A DNA stretch of 64,000 nucleotides, taken from positions 15,314,366 through 15,378,365 of the forward strand of contig CM028886.1 in NCBI GenBank assembly GCA_016801885.1, read 5' to 3'. Of this stretch, positions 37,001 to 49,164 are shown piece after piece. A program made the position numbers and the translations under genes. This stretch comes from Toxotes chatareus (Eukaryota; Chordata; Actinopteri; Toxotidae). Every line of letters begins with the position of its first letter. Position 1 is the first letter of the stretch. The notes beneath the pieces are model-generated. The model saw only the letters and a list, made by a program, of their open reading frames with translations. It did not search any database and was not told the DNA's origin.

Positions 37001-40000
37001 ACGATTCAAACATAGTTCAGCCAACTTCATGGTTCACAGTGAGTGAATATAGACACATGGACACAAATCTGTAAATTCCGCTTGAGGACGCAACATGTTT
37101 GAGGAATGTTCAGGGCTTGCAAAGCAGCTGTGAAACAGGGCTGGATTGTTTTGTGCTTTTTCAGTGTAACCTGTTAAAATTACTGTAATACCGGCACCAC
37201 TCATACTGATAAAGAGATTAGATGTGTTTTTGTTCAGAGAGTGTGTTCGACGGTCCCTACATTTACTAGAGCTCTTTGTGTGGGAAGTTTTCAATAGGCC
37301 TTTTTCACTGAAGATATTTTGACATGTCACAGCAGAAAAAGATTATCAATGGCTGAATTTCATTTCAATTACACAGTAGTCACTAGTCACAAGTCACTGT
37401 GATATCATTAATGTTACTAGCACTATTAGCTTTTTCTACTTTGCCTGGCAAAATGTCTGCTCGTTGAGCATTTAACATCTGTCGAGGCTGAGGATGGGTG
37501 TGTTTAGCTGGTTGTAAATGTAAATTGCTTATGTCTGCGACAGAAACCACGTGTTTCTGTTCATACCCGAATATTTGTAGAAAGTGAATTGCACGTTTGG
37601 CGACAGCTGAAAAAAGGCTGCATTTTTTCATTTGTGAAACAGCTGTTATAATGAACATAATCGCCATGCTACTGTCACTAGCTACTGTTAGCAGCTACTC
37701 CAACCATGTTTAACTACCATAACCACAGTAAATAATACATTATTACTTTTCAAGCCAAATACCATCACAGCCCTTGGACACAGACATACTTTCTCAGATG
37801 TCGGTCTCTCTTTAGCTCATGTTAGCGCTGGTGGTTTTCTTGCTCGATTTTTGGCCAGTGTTTAAATTAAGCCAAACAAAGTTTCCAACAGCTTTCAAAC
37901 ATAAAAACATTGTTTAGTTTAGTTACCATGGTGAAACCCACTGCAACATGGGAAGCAAGTAAAGCTCAAATGCTTGGTTCGTGTCGATTATACCAAGATG
38001 TCACTTAGGTTGAATGAAACGTGGGTTTTCGGCTCCAATAGCTGGCTGAGCTGCAACACACTATCCAGCAGAGAGAGGAGAACGGGCCAAGCTTTACTAC
38101 CAATTCTGCCATCCATTACTTTAGAAAATGTCAGTGGTCAGTGGAACTAAGAAAGCTGATACAGTAAATGTAATACAGATGCAGAGATTTGGGAAGTTAT
38201 GCAGGTACAGATATGTCCTCCCAAGACAAATACCATGTGTGCAAATAAGTTTAAACTTTGGCAAGTGCACCTTTAACTCTTACCTTTATCCTAACGTCAA
38301 AAATGACCTTAACCATGACATCTCTAATGTTGAAGGGCCTGTTAAGATATTAATGTCTATGAATGTATCAGCACTTGACAGGATTTTCATATTTTTTCTA
38401 TCCACAGATGAACATGAATGCCCACATAAATAGAAACACAAGAACACTCACGCATTATGTTAGAAGCCGACATGCCTTGTGTTCTGCAGTGGCGTTTTAT
38501 TTTACTTTATGAAGTGTTTAAGACAGATTTTAGTGCCAAACAAAGCCTGTCTTTTATTAGTTAACCACAGAGATGGACAGAGTGAGATAGAGGAGTGGAG
38601 AGAGAGGCAGAGAAGAACAGGGGTAATTGTAGACTTGGAAAAAAAGGAAAGACTTGGCACTACAGAATCTGTCAATATATCTGTGGAATTTCATCAAACC
38701 CAAACACAGTGTTTTTGCTTTCTCACCGTCTTTCTTTCTTCCTGCTTCACTTGTTTCTCTTCCTCCCTTTCATACTTTTTCTCTATTTCTCATGTCTGCA
38801 CACGGACACAGTGCCCCTACTGTTCCCCAGTAACTGCATTTTGACGTTCAGCAAATGCGTTAGACGGGAAGAGAAAAGGGGGGGGGTAGAGAAGCTGAGG
38901 AGAAGAAGAAAGGCAGATGGGGCTCAGAAGGAGCAGAGGGACCTTTGACCAGCCTGCTGTTGTCTGGCAGTCAGGCACAGAGCAGGGAGGAGGGATTCAA
39001 TAGCAACTACAGGAGTTTGATTCTAAAGGGATTCTCTCTGACATTCATTTTTGGGAGGGAGACACCATCAGGTGCACGTGTAGGACCCTACTCTTTCATC
39101 CGTTCATTTCCGTTCCCATAATATTAAAATGGGCTTCTGTTAGCACTAGTTAACGCATCACTCTTTCAATTTCTTCTCAAATGATAAGCTTATACAGTAG
39201 CATGTGTGTCTCAGCCAGCTATTACTTTCCTTTTTATTATGTGGCCTCTGTTTTTTTTTATATGTTAGGATTAGTAGCTTCCATACATTATTGATTTGTG
39301 GATTAGTGAGATGCATCATTTCTCTAAATGTTTGTCAATATTGGATCAGTGGTGTCTAAGATATCATAGTGCATGATACATGGCTGAGTGAACAAATGAT
39401 AGGTTTCCCTTAGTGTAATTTTGAAAAAGGGATGTATAATAAACAGTGATGTATTATTAGCTGACTTTTTTGCAAAAATCGTCCTGGAAGATTTTTCAAA
39501 TTGATAAGTGATATTTGAAATTTACATGATTAAGGTTTTCTCAAACTAGGCTTCAGTGAAAGATGGAGAGAAACAACTTCAACTAAATCACTGGAAAAAA
39601 AAAGAGCACACAGTTGGTGTACATGTACATTATGTGTAGTACGACAAATTTCCAAGCAGCTGCTGCAGTCAGAGAGAGCACTCGACTGCTATTGGACAGT
39701 CTTGATTATCAGTGCTAATAATTGAGATTTAAAAAAGTTAAACATATGAAAATCACATTCATTAAAGCATATCTGACAAAATACACAAAATCACAAACCT
39801 TTTACAACAAGGTAGCACAACCCAATAAAATTAACAAAGCATGCAACCTCACTGCATTTGGATTGGTTAGTATTTCATTAGTTAATACAAACCTTACATT
39901 AAATCAAGTGTTGCTTAAAATAAACTGTTACCCGGTTAACTGAGAAAACACACAACCTGAGCACAGTAAAACAAGAGTGAAACTCAACTTTGACTCTCAA

Positions 40001-41218
40001 CTTAAAACTCAAGGTCAACTCATGTTTACTGACATGGTTTATCTGCAGTGGGCAGTTATGGAAGTGGTTTCTCAAACTGCACAAGACTGAACGGCAGCAA
40101 ATGATTTCTTCAGACGCGACCCCTCATATCCACCTAAACTGAATGTTTACAGAGGTCAGCAGGGATAATGTGAGGGAGATTATTGGTTCAGATGTAAAAC
40201 ACCAGTGTTGCGACTTGCTGAAGGACATTCTCACCACCCTGCCAACAACAGAAGTCAGAATGGGCCAGTGAACTGTAATTAGCTGTAATTACCGACCCTC
40301 TAATCCTCTGTTTACCATCTCCTTCATCAATCTTGATGGCTTTTCACATTGCACAGTACCCCACTCTAACTCTCTGACTCTTTCATCCTTAACCATTAAG
40401 TTCCCTGTCTTTCAATTTAACTAGTGTCAACAGGAGTTACTATAGATACTAATACCCTCTTAATATCTTAAACTTTTTTTTTTATTATAGATCAGCTCCT
40501 CAGTTGATCTGTGTCTTTGTGTGTGCATGTGTCTTTTAGTCTTCTATCACTTAAAAAAAAAAAGCTTTTCTGGTGTTTAGTTATGGTTCTTTCTTTCTAT
40601 TCTTTTACCTTAGAGTTTCTTTAAAGGCCATGCTTGTTTGTTTTGTTAGAAGGGAAGCTCTACAAAGAATCCTCTTTCCCTCTTTGGCCTTTCAGCCTTT
40701 CGCCATTTACTGAAACTCCTGGCTTCTCTTCTCTTCTCTTCTCTTGTCAATAGGGCATCATACACAATAAGTTTGTTCAAAAGAGCGCTGCTTTCTCCGT
40801 AAAATGATTAGTGACATTTTGGCAAAATAGACACCTGTGACCATTGTGTACCTGAACCCTGAAGGATATGTTCACAATTTTAGCTTTTTTCCCCAAAACT
40901 TTTACCTGAAGCGTTTTAGAATAGCATCTCAGTTTTGTATGTTATGCGTTTGCAAAACAAAGACTGTCATCAGCTATCTCTCGACCTTGTCGTCTTCTCT
41001 TCTCTCCTTCGTCTGCCGTCTGTAGCAGATGGATGGTTCAAACAGTCAGACAGACACAGACAGCAGACAGAAGGCTCTGTCTGGAAAATCACTTCTTGAA
41101 ACGAATACCTGCATGGCTTATCGTCACACTGTGTGTCTTTTATGAATTTAAAGCTTGAGATAGTGTTGGCCTGAGATGATCGGACAAATAGCACCGGTGG
41201 TAGAGTAGATGTTTTTTT

Positions 41219-41258
41219 TTTTGGGCAATAAATAAATAAAATAATAAATAAATAAAAA
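41219..41258. repeat. AATA/AAATA-type microsatellite
   Basis: A run of AATAAATA-type units in intron 5 after a short T tract. A 24-base A tract follows at about 41604-41627. Confidence 0.8.
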
Positions 41259-41998
41259 CATTGTTTGCCAAAAGCATGTTTCGCATTGTATTGTGTATGT
41301 TTAACAATCTTTTTCCTTCAAGCTACTGTGGATTTCTGATGACTAGTGTTTAAACTGGGAAAGAAATTTTCCTTTTCCCACCAAATAGCAACTTTACTTA
41401 TCCTGTTTTGAATGATTTTACAGTAGATAGTTGGCAGTGCATCAAGAGTGACACACAAGGGAAACAAAATTGTAACAAAGGTCTTGGGATTGACTCGGGC
41501 CATTGCAATTACCCAGTATACACCTGAGCCACTAAACTAACATCTGTTATGGTGAGAAACTGAACCTTCCACTCTCCTGTCCTAACGGAGAAGTAAAAAA
41601 AGCAAAAAAAAAAAAAAAAAAAAAAAACGGCTCTCCCTAATGTGTTCATGTTGGATTAGTTTTGGTGAAAATACACATAAATTATCTTCATTGGCTCATA
41701 TTATATCACTGCAGTCTACAGTCTTTATCTTAATCTTTTAAATGTACTATACTCAACAAAAATGCAAGGTAATGATTGGCATTTCCTTGAATCAGCATTC
41801 TCTTTTATTGCTTTTCTTCATTTAGACACAAATGTCCAACCTTATCAGCATGTTCTGGATTATTCACTATTACGTTTGAAGACAGATAAGGGATTTATGA
41901 TGCAACTTTAAGTGGATGTGTTCATTTTCAGGACATTGTACTGGGCAGGATGACAAGATAAGCAGTTATGGAATTGTGATAAATGAACCAGTGGAAAT

Positions 41999-42034
41999 GT
42001 GTGTGTGTGTGTGTGGGTGTGTGTGTGAGTGTGG

Positions 42035-42080
<46 letters not shown>
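41999..42080. repeat. Compound (GT)n(GA)n microsatellite
   Basis: Imperfect GT units to about 42045, then about 15 GA units. Lies 0.8 kb before the first vWA exon. Confidence 0.9.
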
Positions 42081-42844
42081 TCTGTAATTGTATTTTTTAA
42101 GGACACTGCATCATAATATAGATGTTGAGGGTGTTATCTTTGTGAACATAAACTGTGTCTCTGGCATTTATGCATTTGTTGCTAGTGTGAGTGGATGTGA
42201 CTCTTCCCATAATACTAACTCCTATTTATTCTGACTTAGTACTTTCAGGTGGGAGGTTTCATGTTCAGATTTCACTTTGAAACTGTCTTTCACATGAAGT
42301 GATTCAGCGTACAAATATCTTGCAGAGAGAATAATTGCAAGGAGGAGAGGAGAGCTGTTTTGACTTTAGATATTGTCCATGTTTTTAGAACAAGATAAGA
42401 AGAAGACATGCAGGATGTGTGTTAGAGTTTGGGTGGTCAACTACGGTTTGGATGTATGTGTACTGAGGTCACTGTACTGTATTCAAAGAACATAATTTTT
42501 TTTATTTAACACGGTTTCTAATTTTCTTAGTTCTCTTTCTGGATGTTTGGTTTACAGTGTGTGTTTTATTCAATAAAGGCAACCTGAAACCTGCCGACTT
42601 GAGGTGTGCATTTTTTGTGTTTTCTGAGTTTTGGCTGAGAAACATGAACATTAACAGTAAAATCACTTTTTTTTCAATAGGAGTTTTGTTTTCAATTACA
42701 TATTTATTAGTACTTTATTCAGCTGTGTTCAACTTTACCACAATTTAAATCTCTTCTCACCTCTCATATTTTATTTTACCACCACAGAGACTGTCGTTAG
42801 CAATCTCGTTGACCCCTTTGTCCTCTTTGCTTTTCTTTATGCAG

Positions 42845-43000
42845 CGGATCAGTTTGTGTGTCGCACTGAAGCCATTGCGGACATCGTGATCTTGGTGGAC
42901 GGCTCCTGGAGTATTGGTCGGATCAACTTCCGGCTAGTCCGCATGTTCCTGGAAAACCTGGTCAATGCCTTTGATGTTGGCATCGATAAGACGAGGATAG
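42845..43000 (+). CDS. col14a1: col14a1 coding exon 5: vWA domain part 1 (residues 151-202)
   Basis: Acceptor TTATGCAG, donor ATAG|GTTGGT, phase 1 in and out. It encodes ADQFVCRTEAIADIVILV then DGSWSIG: the first beta strand and the MIDAS DxSxS motif (Asp169, Ser171, Ser173) of a von Willebrand factor A fold. Helix 1 (FRLVRMFLENLVNAF) follows. Cys156 lies just before the domain and probably pairs with Cys340 just after it. The segment is far more conserved relative to vertebrate COL14A1 than the preceding linker. Confidence 0.97.
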
Positions 43001-43237
43001 GTTGGTCTCTGCTCCCTTTCCCTTTTGAACAGATGGATACACCATGGGGACAATATGGTCCTTTGATGTTTGTGAAAGTAATTTAATCATATCATATCTG
43101 TCAAGTACTGTTATCCTTTTGTATGCTACTTGTCTTGGTATCTAACTTTGAAGGACCAATGTAAGCAAATGACAGGTTGTAACATCAGTTGTAACATCAG
43201 GTGTAAATTTGGTGTGTGTCTGTGTGTGTGATTGTAG
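43001..43237 (+). other. Intron 6 with TG-rich acceptor
   Basis: Short intron (237 bp). The 35 bases before ATTGTAG are mostly TG repeats instead of a pyrimidine tract. A small duplication of TTGTAACATCAG sits at about 43176-43201. Confidence 0.8.
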
Positions 43238-43357
43238 GTCTGGCTCAGTATAGTGGTGATCCAAGGATAGAGTGGCATCTAAATGCGTTCTCCACTAAAG
43301 AAGCGGTCATTGATGCTGTCAAGAACCTGCCCTACAAAGGAGGAAACACTCTTACAG
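43238..43357 (+). CDS. col14a1: col14a1 coding exon 6: vWA domain part 2 (residues 203-242)
   Basis: Acceptor ATTGTAG, donor ACAG|GTGCTG, phase 1 in and out. It encodes GLAQYSGDPRIEWHLNAFST and then the KGGNTLT segment that carries the MIDAS threonine. AQYSGDPR is a signature shared by FACIT vWA domains. Confidence 0.97.
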
Positions 43358-43583
43358 GTGCTGGATTTTGTTGATACTACCAGTTTGTTTTCCTGTCAGT
43401 ACTGATTTACTTTGTTAAGAAGATCCAAACCGGTGTTTTTTTATTTCCTTTTCTTCTTTATGCGCACTTTTTCCTCTTGCATGATATCTTGCTCACCCTG
43501 CCCTCTGCTTTATATCTCCCATAAATAACTTTTCCCATTTTTCTCTGACTTTCACCCGGTCCCCTCTCTCTGTCTCTTTCCAG

Positions 43584-43748
43584 GCCTCGCATTGACTTAT
43601 ATCTTGGAAAACTGCTTCAAGCCTGAGTCTGGTTCACGAGTTGGCGTGCCCAAGATTGGGATCCTAATCACGGATGGGAAGTCTCAGGATGATGTTATAC
43701 CTCCTGCAGAGAGCCTGCGTAATGCCGGGGTTGAGCTGTTTGCTATTG
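43584..43748 (+). CDS. col14a1: col14a1 coding exon 7: vWA domain part 3 (residues 243-297)
   Basis: Acceptor TCTTTCCAG, donor ATTG|GTAAGA, phase 1 in and out. It encodes GLALTYILENC, then KIGILITDGKSQDDV: the central beta strand with the MIDAS Asp273, completing the metal site together with exons 5 and 6. It ends in the VELFAIG strand. With all five MIDAS positions intact the domain should bind a divalent cation and be ligand-competent. Confidence 0.97.
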
Positions 43749-43914
43749 GTAAGAGTGGGCACAAGATTCACATCTATACCACAATGAGTTAAAAAAAACT
43801 TCTTGTCTCTTTAAATCACATCACTCCCACTGTTGTATTGTCCTTCTATATGAAAAACGACAGTCACATCAGTAAATATAATCCAACCAATCACGTTTGT
43901 CCTTGTCCTCCCAG

Positions 43915-44079
43915 GTGTGAAGAACGCTGATGAGAATGAGTTGCACTCCATCGCCTCAGAGCCAGAAAACACTCATGTCTACAATGTGGCCGACTTCAAC
44001 ATCATGAGCTCTATAGTAGAGGGTCTGACCAGAACAGTGTGTGAACAAGTGGTGCAGCAAGATAAAGACATCAAAGAGA
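43915..44079 (+). CDS. col14a1: col14a1 coding exon 8: vWA domain part 4 (residues 298-352)
   Basis: Acceptor CTCCCAG, donor GAGA|GTAAGG, phase 1 in and out. It encodes GVKNADENELHSIASEP, HVYNVADF and the C-terminal helix IVEGLTRTVC. Cys340 ends the domain and is the likely disulfide partner of Cys156. A charged tail (QQDKDIKE) links to FN3-2. Confidence 0.97.
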
Positions 44080-44764
44080 GTAAGGAGGCAAACAATGAGA
44101 CAGAGAGTGAGACTCTCATGTGCAGTGATGTATGCGTAATATATCTCAGATAAACATTTTTGTGCATTTACATGCAAACTGGAGTGGTAACTGCACTCTG
44201 CAATATCACTGATCCCAGTTATTTGAGGCAAAATAAAACTTTATAAGTATGTGATCACTTTGGCTCTTTCTAATGCATTCTTAAATGATTGGATGATTGA
44301 AAGTCACATTGAAATAACAAGCTTAATGGCTGCCATAATCACAAAGTAGGTGTCGTTTGGTGTAGTTCTAACGCTTTTTTATTTAGGTAAGAGATTGTTG
44401 ATGGCCAGAAATAGTTGTATTTAATGTAACAATAGCAGCCAAATGGGAAATGATATCCTGCTACAAAATGTTGATTATTTTAGGAAACTCCATCTCTTCT
44501 TTCTCACTCTTTCCGCCAATAAGTTTCCACCTCTGTGGATATAAAGATGCAGGATGGAAAACACAGGAAAGGGGATGTCTTTAAAGGGACATCATAAATC
44601 CAGTCTAATGTGCCCTGACTATATTTCAACACTATCTCCTTTACTCTGATCCTGACTGAATGTGAGTTTTTCTACTTAAAAGTTACTCACTGGGAGTGAC
44701 TCTGTGTAATCTGATGCAGTCTGTTTTCTTATGCGTCCCTTTTCTTCTCCTTTTATTTCCTCAG
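44080..44764 (+). other. Intron 9 (685 bp)
   Basis: AT-rich, with a CTTCTCCTTTTATTTCCTCAG acceptor region. No other feature is seen. Confidence 0.75.
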
Positions 44765-44916
44765 AACAGATACCAGAGACGATTGGAACGCCACTTGACC
44801 TGGCTACGTCAGAGGTCACGGCCCGCAGCTTCAGGGTCTCATGGAGCCACGCCCCCGGAAATGTAGAGAAATACAGGGTGGTTTATTATCCTGCTCAGGG
44901 AGGAGAACCGCAAGAG
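44765..44916 (+). CDS. col14a1: col14a1 coding exon 9: FN3-2, first half (residues 353-403)
   Basis: Acceptor TTTCCTCAG, donor GAG|GTGAAT, phase 1 in, 0 out. It encodes KQIPETIGTPLDLATSEVTA, then FRVSW and the APGNVEKYRVVYY strand, a typical FN3 A-C segment with the conserved Trp. Closely resembles vertebrate COL14A1 FN3-2. Confidence 0.96.
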
Positions 44917-45863
44917 GTGAATATTGTGTGAACATTGCTAGAATTACTGTATTGAAAAAGTTTTATCATGAAAAGCTGAGGGAGTAAACCACTACAAACA
45001 AATTCATCAAACAAAAAAAATCTGTGTTGCTGAAAGCACAAAGCCCAAAAACTATGATGATGTTCACTGTAATCTGAAAGCTACACACGCATATGCTTTG
45101 AGGCATAAGTAAGACCTTAAAATACTGAGGTCAGGACACTCAGTAGGAGCACAGAGAGGTGGGTTTAGGCCACGGTACATTCTACTTTTCCATTAGTTTT
45201 ACTACACCCAGGAGTTATCTGGTGTCCTCTGCCAGGTGTATAGTTTGAGCTCAGTTTTTCCTTAAGATGCTGGTGGTATCATTCATCCGTACCCCTCTCT
45301 CTCATCCCTCCATTAACAACTCCCCAGAACATCCGTGCAGGTAATGAAGGTTCACTAGAAACGATACTCTGGCTGATCTAGGCACCTGCTTGATTTTTCC
45401 AGAACATTTGACCACAGAAACTATTAAATCTTTTTGCTTAGCTGGGTTTACAGGGACCAGATGTTCTGGAGCCACATGTGAGGAGACCTTTCCAGCTGGC
45501 TCAGCCCACATCTAATCTGTATCACAACTGTCATCCATTCAGTTCAGAATGAAAAATATTCTTCAGCTTCAGACGTTTGTGCTTTATCCTATTCAATAAA
45601 TCGATTGTTTTTCCCCTCCTCCTCCATTCTCTTTCGATCTCTCTTTCCTGCCCTGCCTTCCTTCTTTTTCCTCTCGTCCATTTGTCATTTTCATCTTCCC
45701 CCATTTATTGTCCTGCTTTCCATTTCCTCTGCTGTTCTTTGTCCCCCTGCCCCTTACCACCCCCACCCCCCCATCCATTTCCTCACCCCATCTCTCTTCT
45801 CTGTACTCCTATCCATCTTTCACACCCCTCTTCCTCCCCCCGACTCGCCCTCCTGCACCCCAG
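44917..45863 (+). other. Intron 10 (947 bp) ending in a very long pyrimidine tract
   Basis: From about 45600 to 45863 the + strand is almost entirely C and T, far longer than a normal polypyrimidine tract. Open frames through it are composition artefacts. Confidence 0.75.
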
Positions 45864-45993
45864 GCTGTAGTGGACGGCAGTGAAACTTCAGTGGTGCTAC
45901 AGCATCTCAGCTCTCTCACTGAGTACCAGCTGGCTGTGTTTGCTGTGTATGCAAATGAGGCAAGTGAAGCTTTGAGAGGATCAGAAACAACCT
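45864..45993 (+). CDS. col14a1: col14a1 coding exon 10: FN3-2, second half (residues 404-446)
   Basis: Acceptor CACCCCAG, donor ACCT|GTAAGT, phase 0 in, 1 out. It encodes AVVDGSETSVVLQHLSSLTE then YQLAVFAVYA: FN3 D to F strands with the LxxLTEY motif typical of the family, ending ETT-Leu at the domain boundary. Confidence 0.95.
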
Positions 45994-46427
<434 letters not shown>

Positions 46428-46573
46428 TGGCCCTTCCCACTGTGACGGGCTTGCAGCTGTTTGATGTGACTCATAGCACCATGAAAGCAAGATGGGACAG
46501 CGTGGACGGGGTGTCTGGCTACATGCTGCTCTACGCGCCTCTTACAGATGATGGAGACTTGGACGAGAAGGAG
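46428..46573 (+). CDS. col14a1: col14a1 coding exon 11: FN3-3, first half (residues 447-495)
   Basis: Acceptor CTATAG right after a GT repeat; donor GAG|GTAGCG, a weak match beyond +3. Phase 1 in, 0 out. It encodes LALPTVTGLQLFDVTHSTMK, ARWDSV and GYMLLYAPL. Skipping would shift the frame. Confidence 0.95.
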
Positions 46574-46720
46574 GTAGCGAAAGAAGGAAAAAGACAAAAA
46601 AGATTTATTGAGTGAATAAATTATTGTTCAGTTCATAGTTATAAATGGCAACTTGGCAACAGAGTCCAAACCTTTGCGTTAAATGCTGTAATGTGTGCAT
46701 TTGTGCATCTTTGTCCACAG

Positions 46721-46850
46721 GTCAAGGTATCGGATGCAGTGACGGAACTGGAGCTGGATGGATTGATCCCTCACACTGAATACACTGTCACTGTTTATGC
46801 CATGTTTGGAGAGGACGCCAGTGACCCTGTAACAAACCAGGAAACTACAT
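46721..46850 (+). CDS. col14a1: col14a1 coding exon 12: FN3-3, second half (residues 496-538)
   Basis: Acceptor TGTCCACAG, donor ACAT|GTGAGT, phase 0 in, 1 out. It encodes VKVSDAVTELELDGLIPHTE, YTVTVYAMFGEDASDPVTNQ: strands D to G with the LIPHTEY motif. Confidence 0.96.
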
Positions 46851-47087
46851 GTGAGTAATGCACATGCACATTCATACAGTTTTTATTTTCTGTCCTCATG
46901 AGGGCCCTCATTCTCAACCTTTATCCTAACCCTGTCCTCAAACAGCAATAATAATATGAGGAGTGGACAAAACATCCTCTCTTTCCAAAAATATTCTCAG
47001 TCTCAAGGTCTAAAACTCAAACTGTTACTCACAAAGCACAAAAACCTGCAAACTCATATCAAATGTTTCTTTTCTTTCGCTCTACAG

Positions 47088-47227
47088 TGCCACTGAGTCC
47101 TCCCAGTAACCTCCAGTTCTCTGATATCACCCATAACTCAGCCCACATCAGCTGGGACCCCGCGCCCAGAGGAGTTAAAGGTTACCGCATCACATGGGTC
47201 AAGATAGACGAACCAGTCATGGAGAAG
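47088..47227 (+). CDS. col14a1: col14a1 coding exon 13: FN3-4, first half (residues 539-585)
   Basis: Acceptor CTCTACAG, donor AAG|GTGTGT, phase 1 in, 0 out. It encodes LPLSPPSNLQFSDITHNSAH, ISWDPAPRG and GYRITWVKI, an FN3 A-C segment with the B-strand Trp. Confidence 0.95.
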
Positions 47228-47627
47228 GTGTGTGTGACATGTGTAACTATGATTTTATGTGTTAAAGACGACTTAACTATATTCGACAGCATTTGTGTTT
47301 GAGAGCGTTTGTGTCTGGGTGTGAAGACTGGAGGAAAGTATTGAGAAAAGAGAAAGGAAGGAAGGAAGGAAGGAAGGAACAAAGAGGAGATTAAATGTAG
47401 GGATTGTTCTCCTCAGTATGAAAAGGTCAGACGAAAATGAGTATTGAGTACAGATATAAATCATCTTGGAAAATAAAGAGGATATTGTAATTACACTGTG
47501 TGTGTGTGTGTGTGTGTGCATGTCCATAAGCACAAGTTGCATAAACCTCTATTACATGCAGATAGAAATCAGAGCCTGTAGGTTTTTGTGTATATATGTG
47601 ATGCGTATGTGTGTGTGTGTCTGTCAG
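47228..47627 (+). other. Intron 14 with AAGG and TG repeats
   Basis: 400 bp. It holds a (GGAA)n run at about 47355-47379, a TG repeat at 47497-47518 and a TG-rich stretch just before the CTGTCAG acceptor. Confidence 0.75.
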
Positions 47628-47754
47628 GTGGAGGTCGGTCCAGTCAGCTCTTATGACCTCAGTGGTTTGACGTCTCTGATGGAGTACTCAGTGGCCATCT
47701 TTGCCCTGTACGACGATGGCCAATCAGGGGCGCTCACCGATGGATTCACCACCA
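47628..47754 (+). CDS. col14a1: col14a1 coding exon 14: FN3-4, second half (residues 586-627)
   Basis: Acceptor CTGTCAG after a TG-rich tract; donor ACCA|GTAAGA. Phase 0 in, 1 out. It encodes VEVGPVSSYDLSGLTSLMEY, SVAIFALYDDGQSGALTDGF, completing the FN3 fold. Confidence 0.95.
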
Positions 47755-49024
47755 GTAAGAAACTGTCACATTAATATGCAATAGTTAATATTTGGGACTC
47801 ATTACAAATCTTAAATTCAGATACAAGTGGATGTAGATGAACAGTGTTGCCACCGGTGGTAATTATCAAGTAGATTTGTCAAAATTGTCTTCCTCATTGG
47901 AGTTATTCCATTTCCCAATCCCCATCTCTGCTGAGGATTTTATTGTCTCAATTTCCTGAAAATAGTTGTATCAATACCATTAGAAGGCAAGCCATTTCTC
48001 TCATAGTGCCAAACAGTGTTGAATTTTATTACCCCTACTGGTCCTTCTGCTACTTTGGCTGTGTGCCCATCTCATTTACACCTCAGCATAATAGTCCAGT
48101 CACATTAAAAGGTCATTTCACTGTCCCTGACTATTCTGTCACGCTAACAGATATTGATTTGTAGAAATATCACTCCAAGCTACAAACAGTTGGGCTCCAG
48201 TGCTGAGTCAGCTGAAGGAAATGTATTTCTGGCAAGAAACTATTAAACTACTTACTCTAAAGGGCCATGTTGATTTTTATTTATCTCCTGGCAAACTTTG
48301 TTCAATGGACCAGGTTTGAGAAAGGGAGCACCATGAGCTAACACAAATGCGTCAGCCCCTTTTAAGGTTTTAAAGTTTGCGGAGTGGGAAATGGTGGGAA
48401 CCTGCATGATTAGAGTTCACACCAAAATGCTGTGGTACAACAGTGTTTTTGTAAGATGTAACTAAGGTAATTGCTGGACAAACAGTTTAAACTTGTGCAA
48501 CAAATTGGCCCCAACAGTCACGAAAGCAGCAGTTTAATTCCCGGCAAGTCATTACAGCATGCTTCAAACTGAAGCTAGCTCTTGGTTATATGGCATTTAA
48601 CAGAACTAGGTCAAAACATGGCTAATGGTTGGACCGCCCTTTATCTGCTTGCTTCTCTCCTACTCCCTGTGCTCACATACACAGTAATTCCCAGTAAATT
48701 CCCAATAAAACTGTTCTCATTTACATGCTTTTCTGTGTCTGCTGTCAGACAACAGAAAGATTATGAAATAGTGACTGAAACGTGGCCCATTAAGGCGACA
48801 ACAGACATTCGTGTTGCAGCCCTGCTGGTGCAGTCCAAAATAAAAAAAAAAACCCAGTGAGCAACGAGTAAACACAAAAACAAGCACATGCAAATGTCAC
48901 ATGTAAATTTACATTATAATCATAACAGCATTAGGACTGATACATGAAAGTATGTACATTAAAGACAAAGAATAAAGAAAAAAAACAGTGAAGTGCAGAA
49001 AAGTAAATTCTCTTTGTCTCTCAG
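47755..49024 (+). other. Intron 15 (1.27 kb)
   Basis: Mixed-composition sequence without long microsatellites and without a recognisable gene. The frames at 47943-48164 and 48582-48860 have no family motif. Acceptor TTTGTCTCTCAG. Confidence 0.65.
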
Positions 49025-49164
49025 CTCCAGTTCCTGGTCCTCTGAATCTACGCTCCAGTGACGTCAGCACAAACAGCTTTGCAGTCAGCTGGGATCACTC
49101 AGCCAGTGACATCGTCCTTTACAGACTCTCTTGGGCACCTTTCACAGGTGGTGACACAAAAGAG
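49025..49164 (+). CDS. col14a1: col14a1 coding exon 15: FN3-5, first half (residues 628-674)
   Basis: Acceptor TCTCTCAG, donor GAG|GTGAGT, phase 1 in, 0 out. It encodes TPVPGPLNLRSSDVSTNSFA, VSWDHSASD and YRLSWAPFTGG, an FN3 A-C segment. Confidence 0.95.

Larger units (their letters stand above)
24389..42844 (+). other. Intron 5 (18.5 kb, largest in window)
   Basis: No coding exon fits between residue 150 and the vWA, and none is needed. The intron holds TG repeats, a degenerate ~98 bp tandem repeat (26669-26960), a possible old retroelement tail (29850-30065), T and A homopolymers, an octamer-containing triple repeat (36886-37000) and several small palindromes. Open frames are short and lack domain motifs. 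Long 5' introns of matrix genes commonly hold enhancers, so the non-repetitive parts are candidates. Confidence 0.6.
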
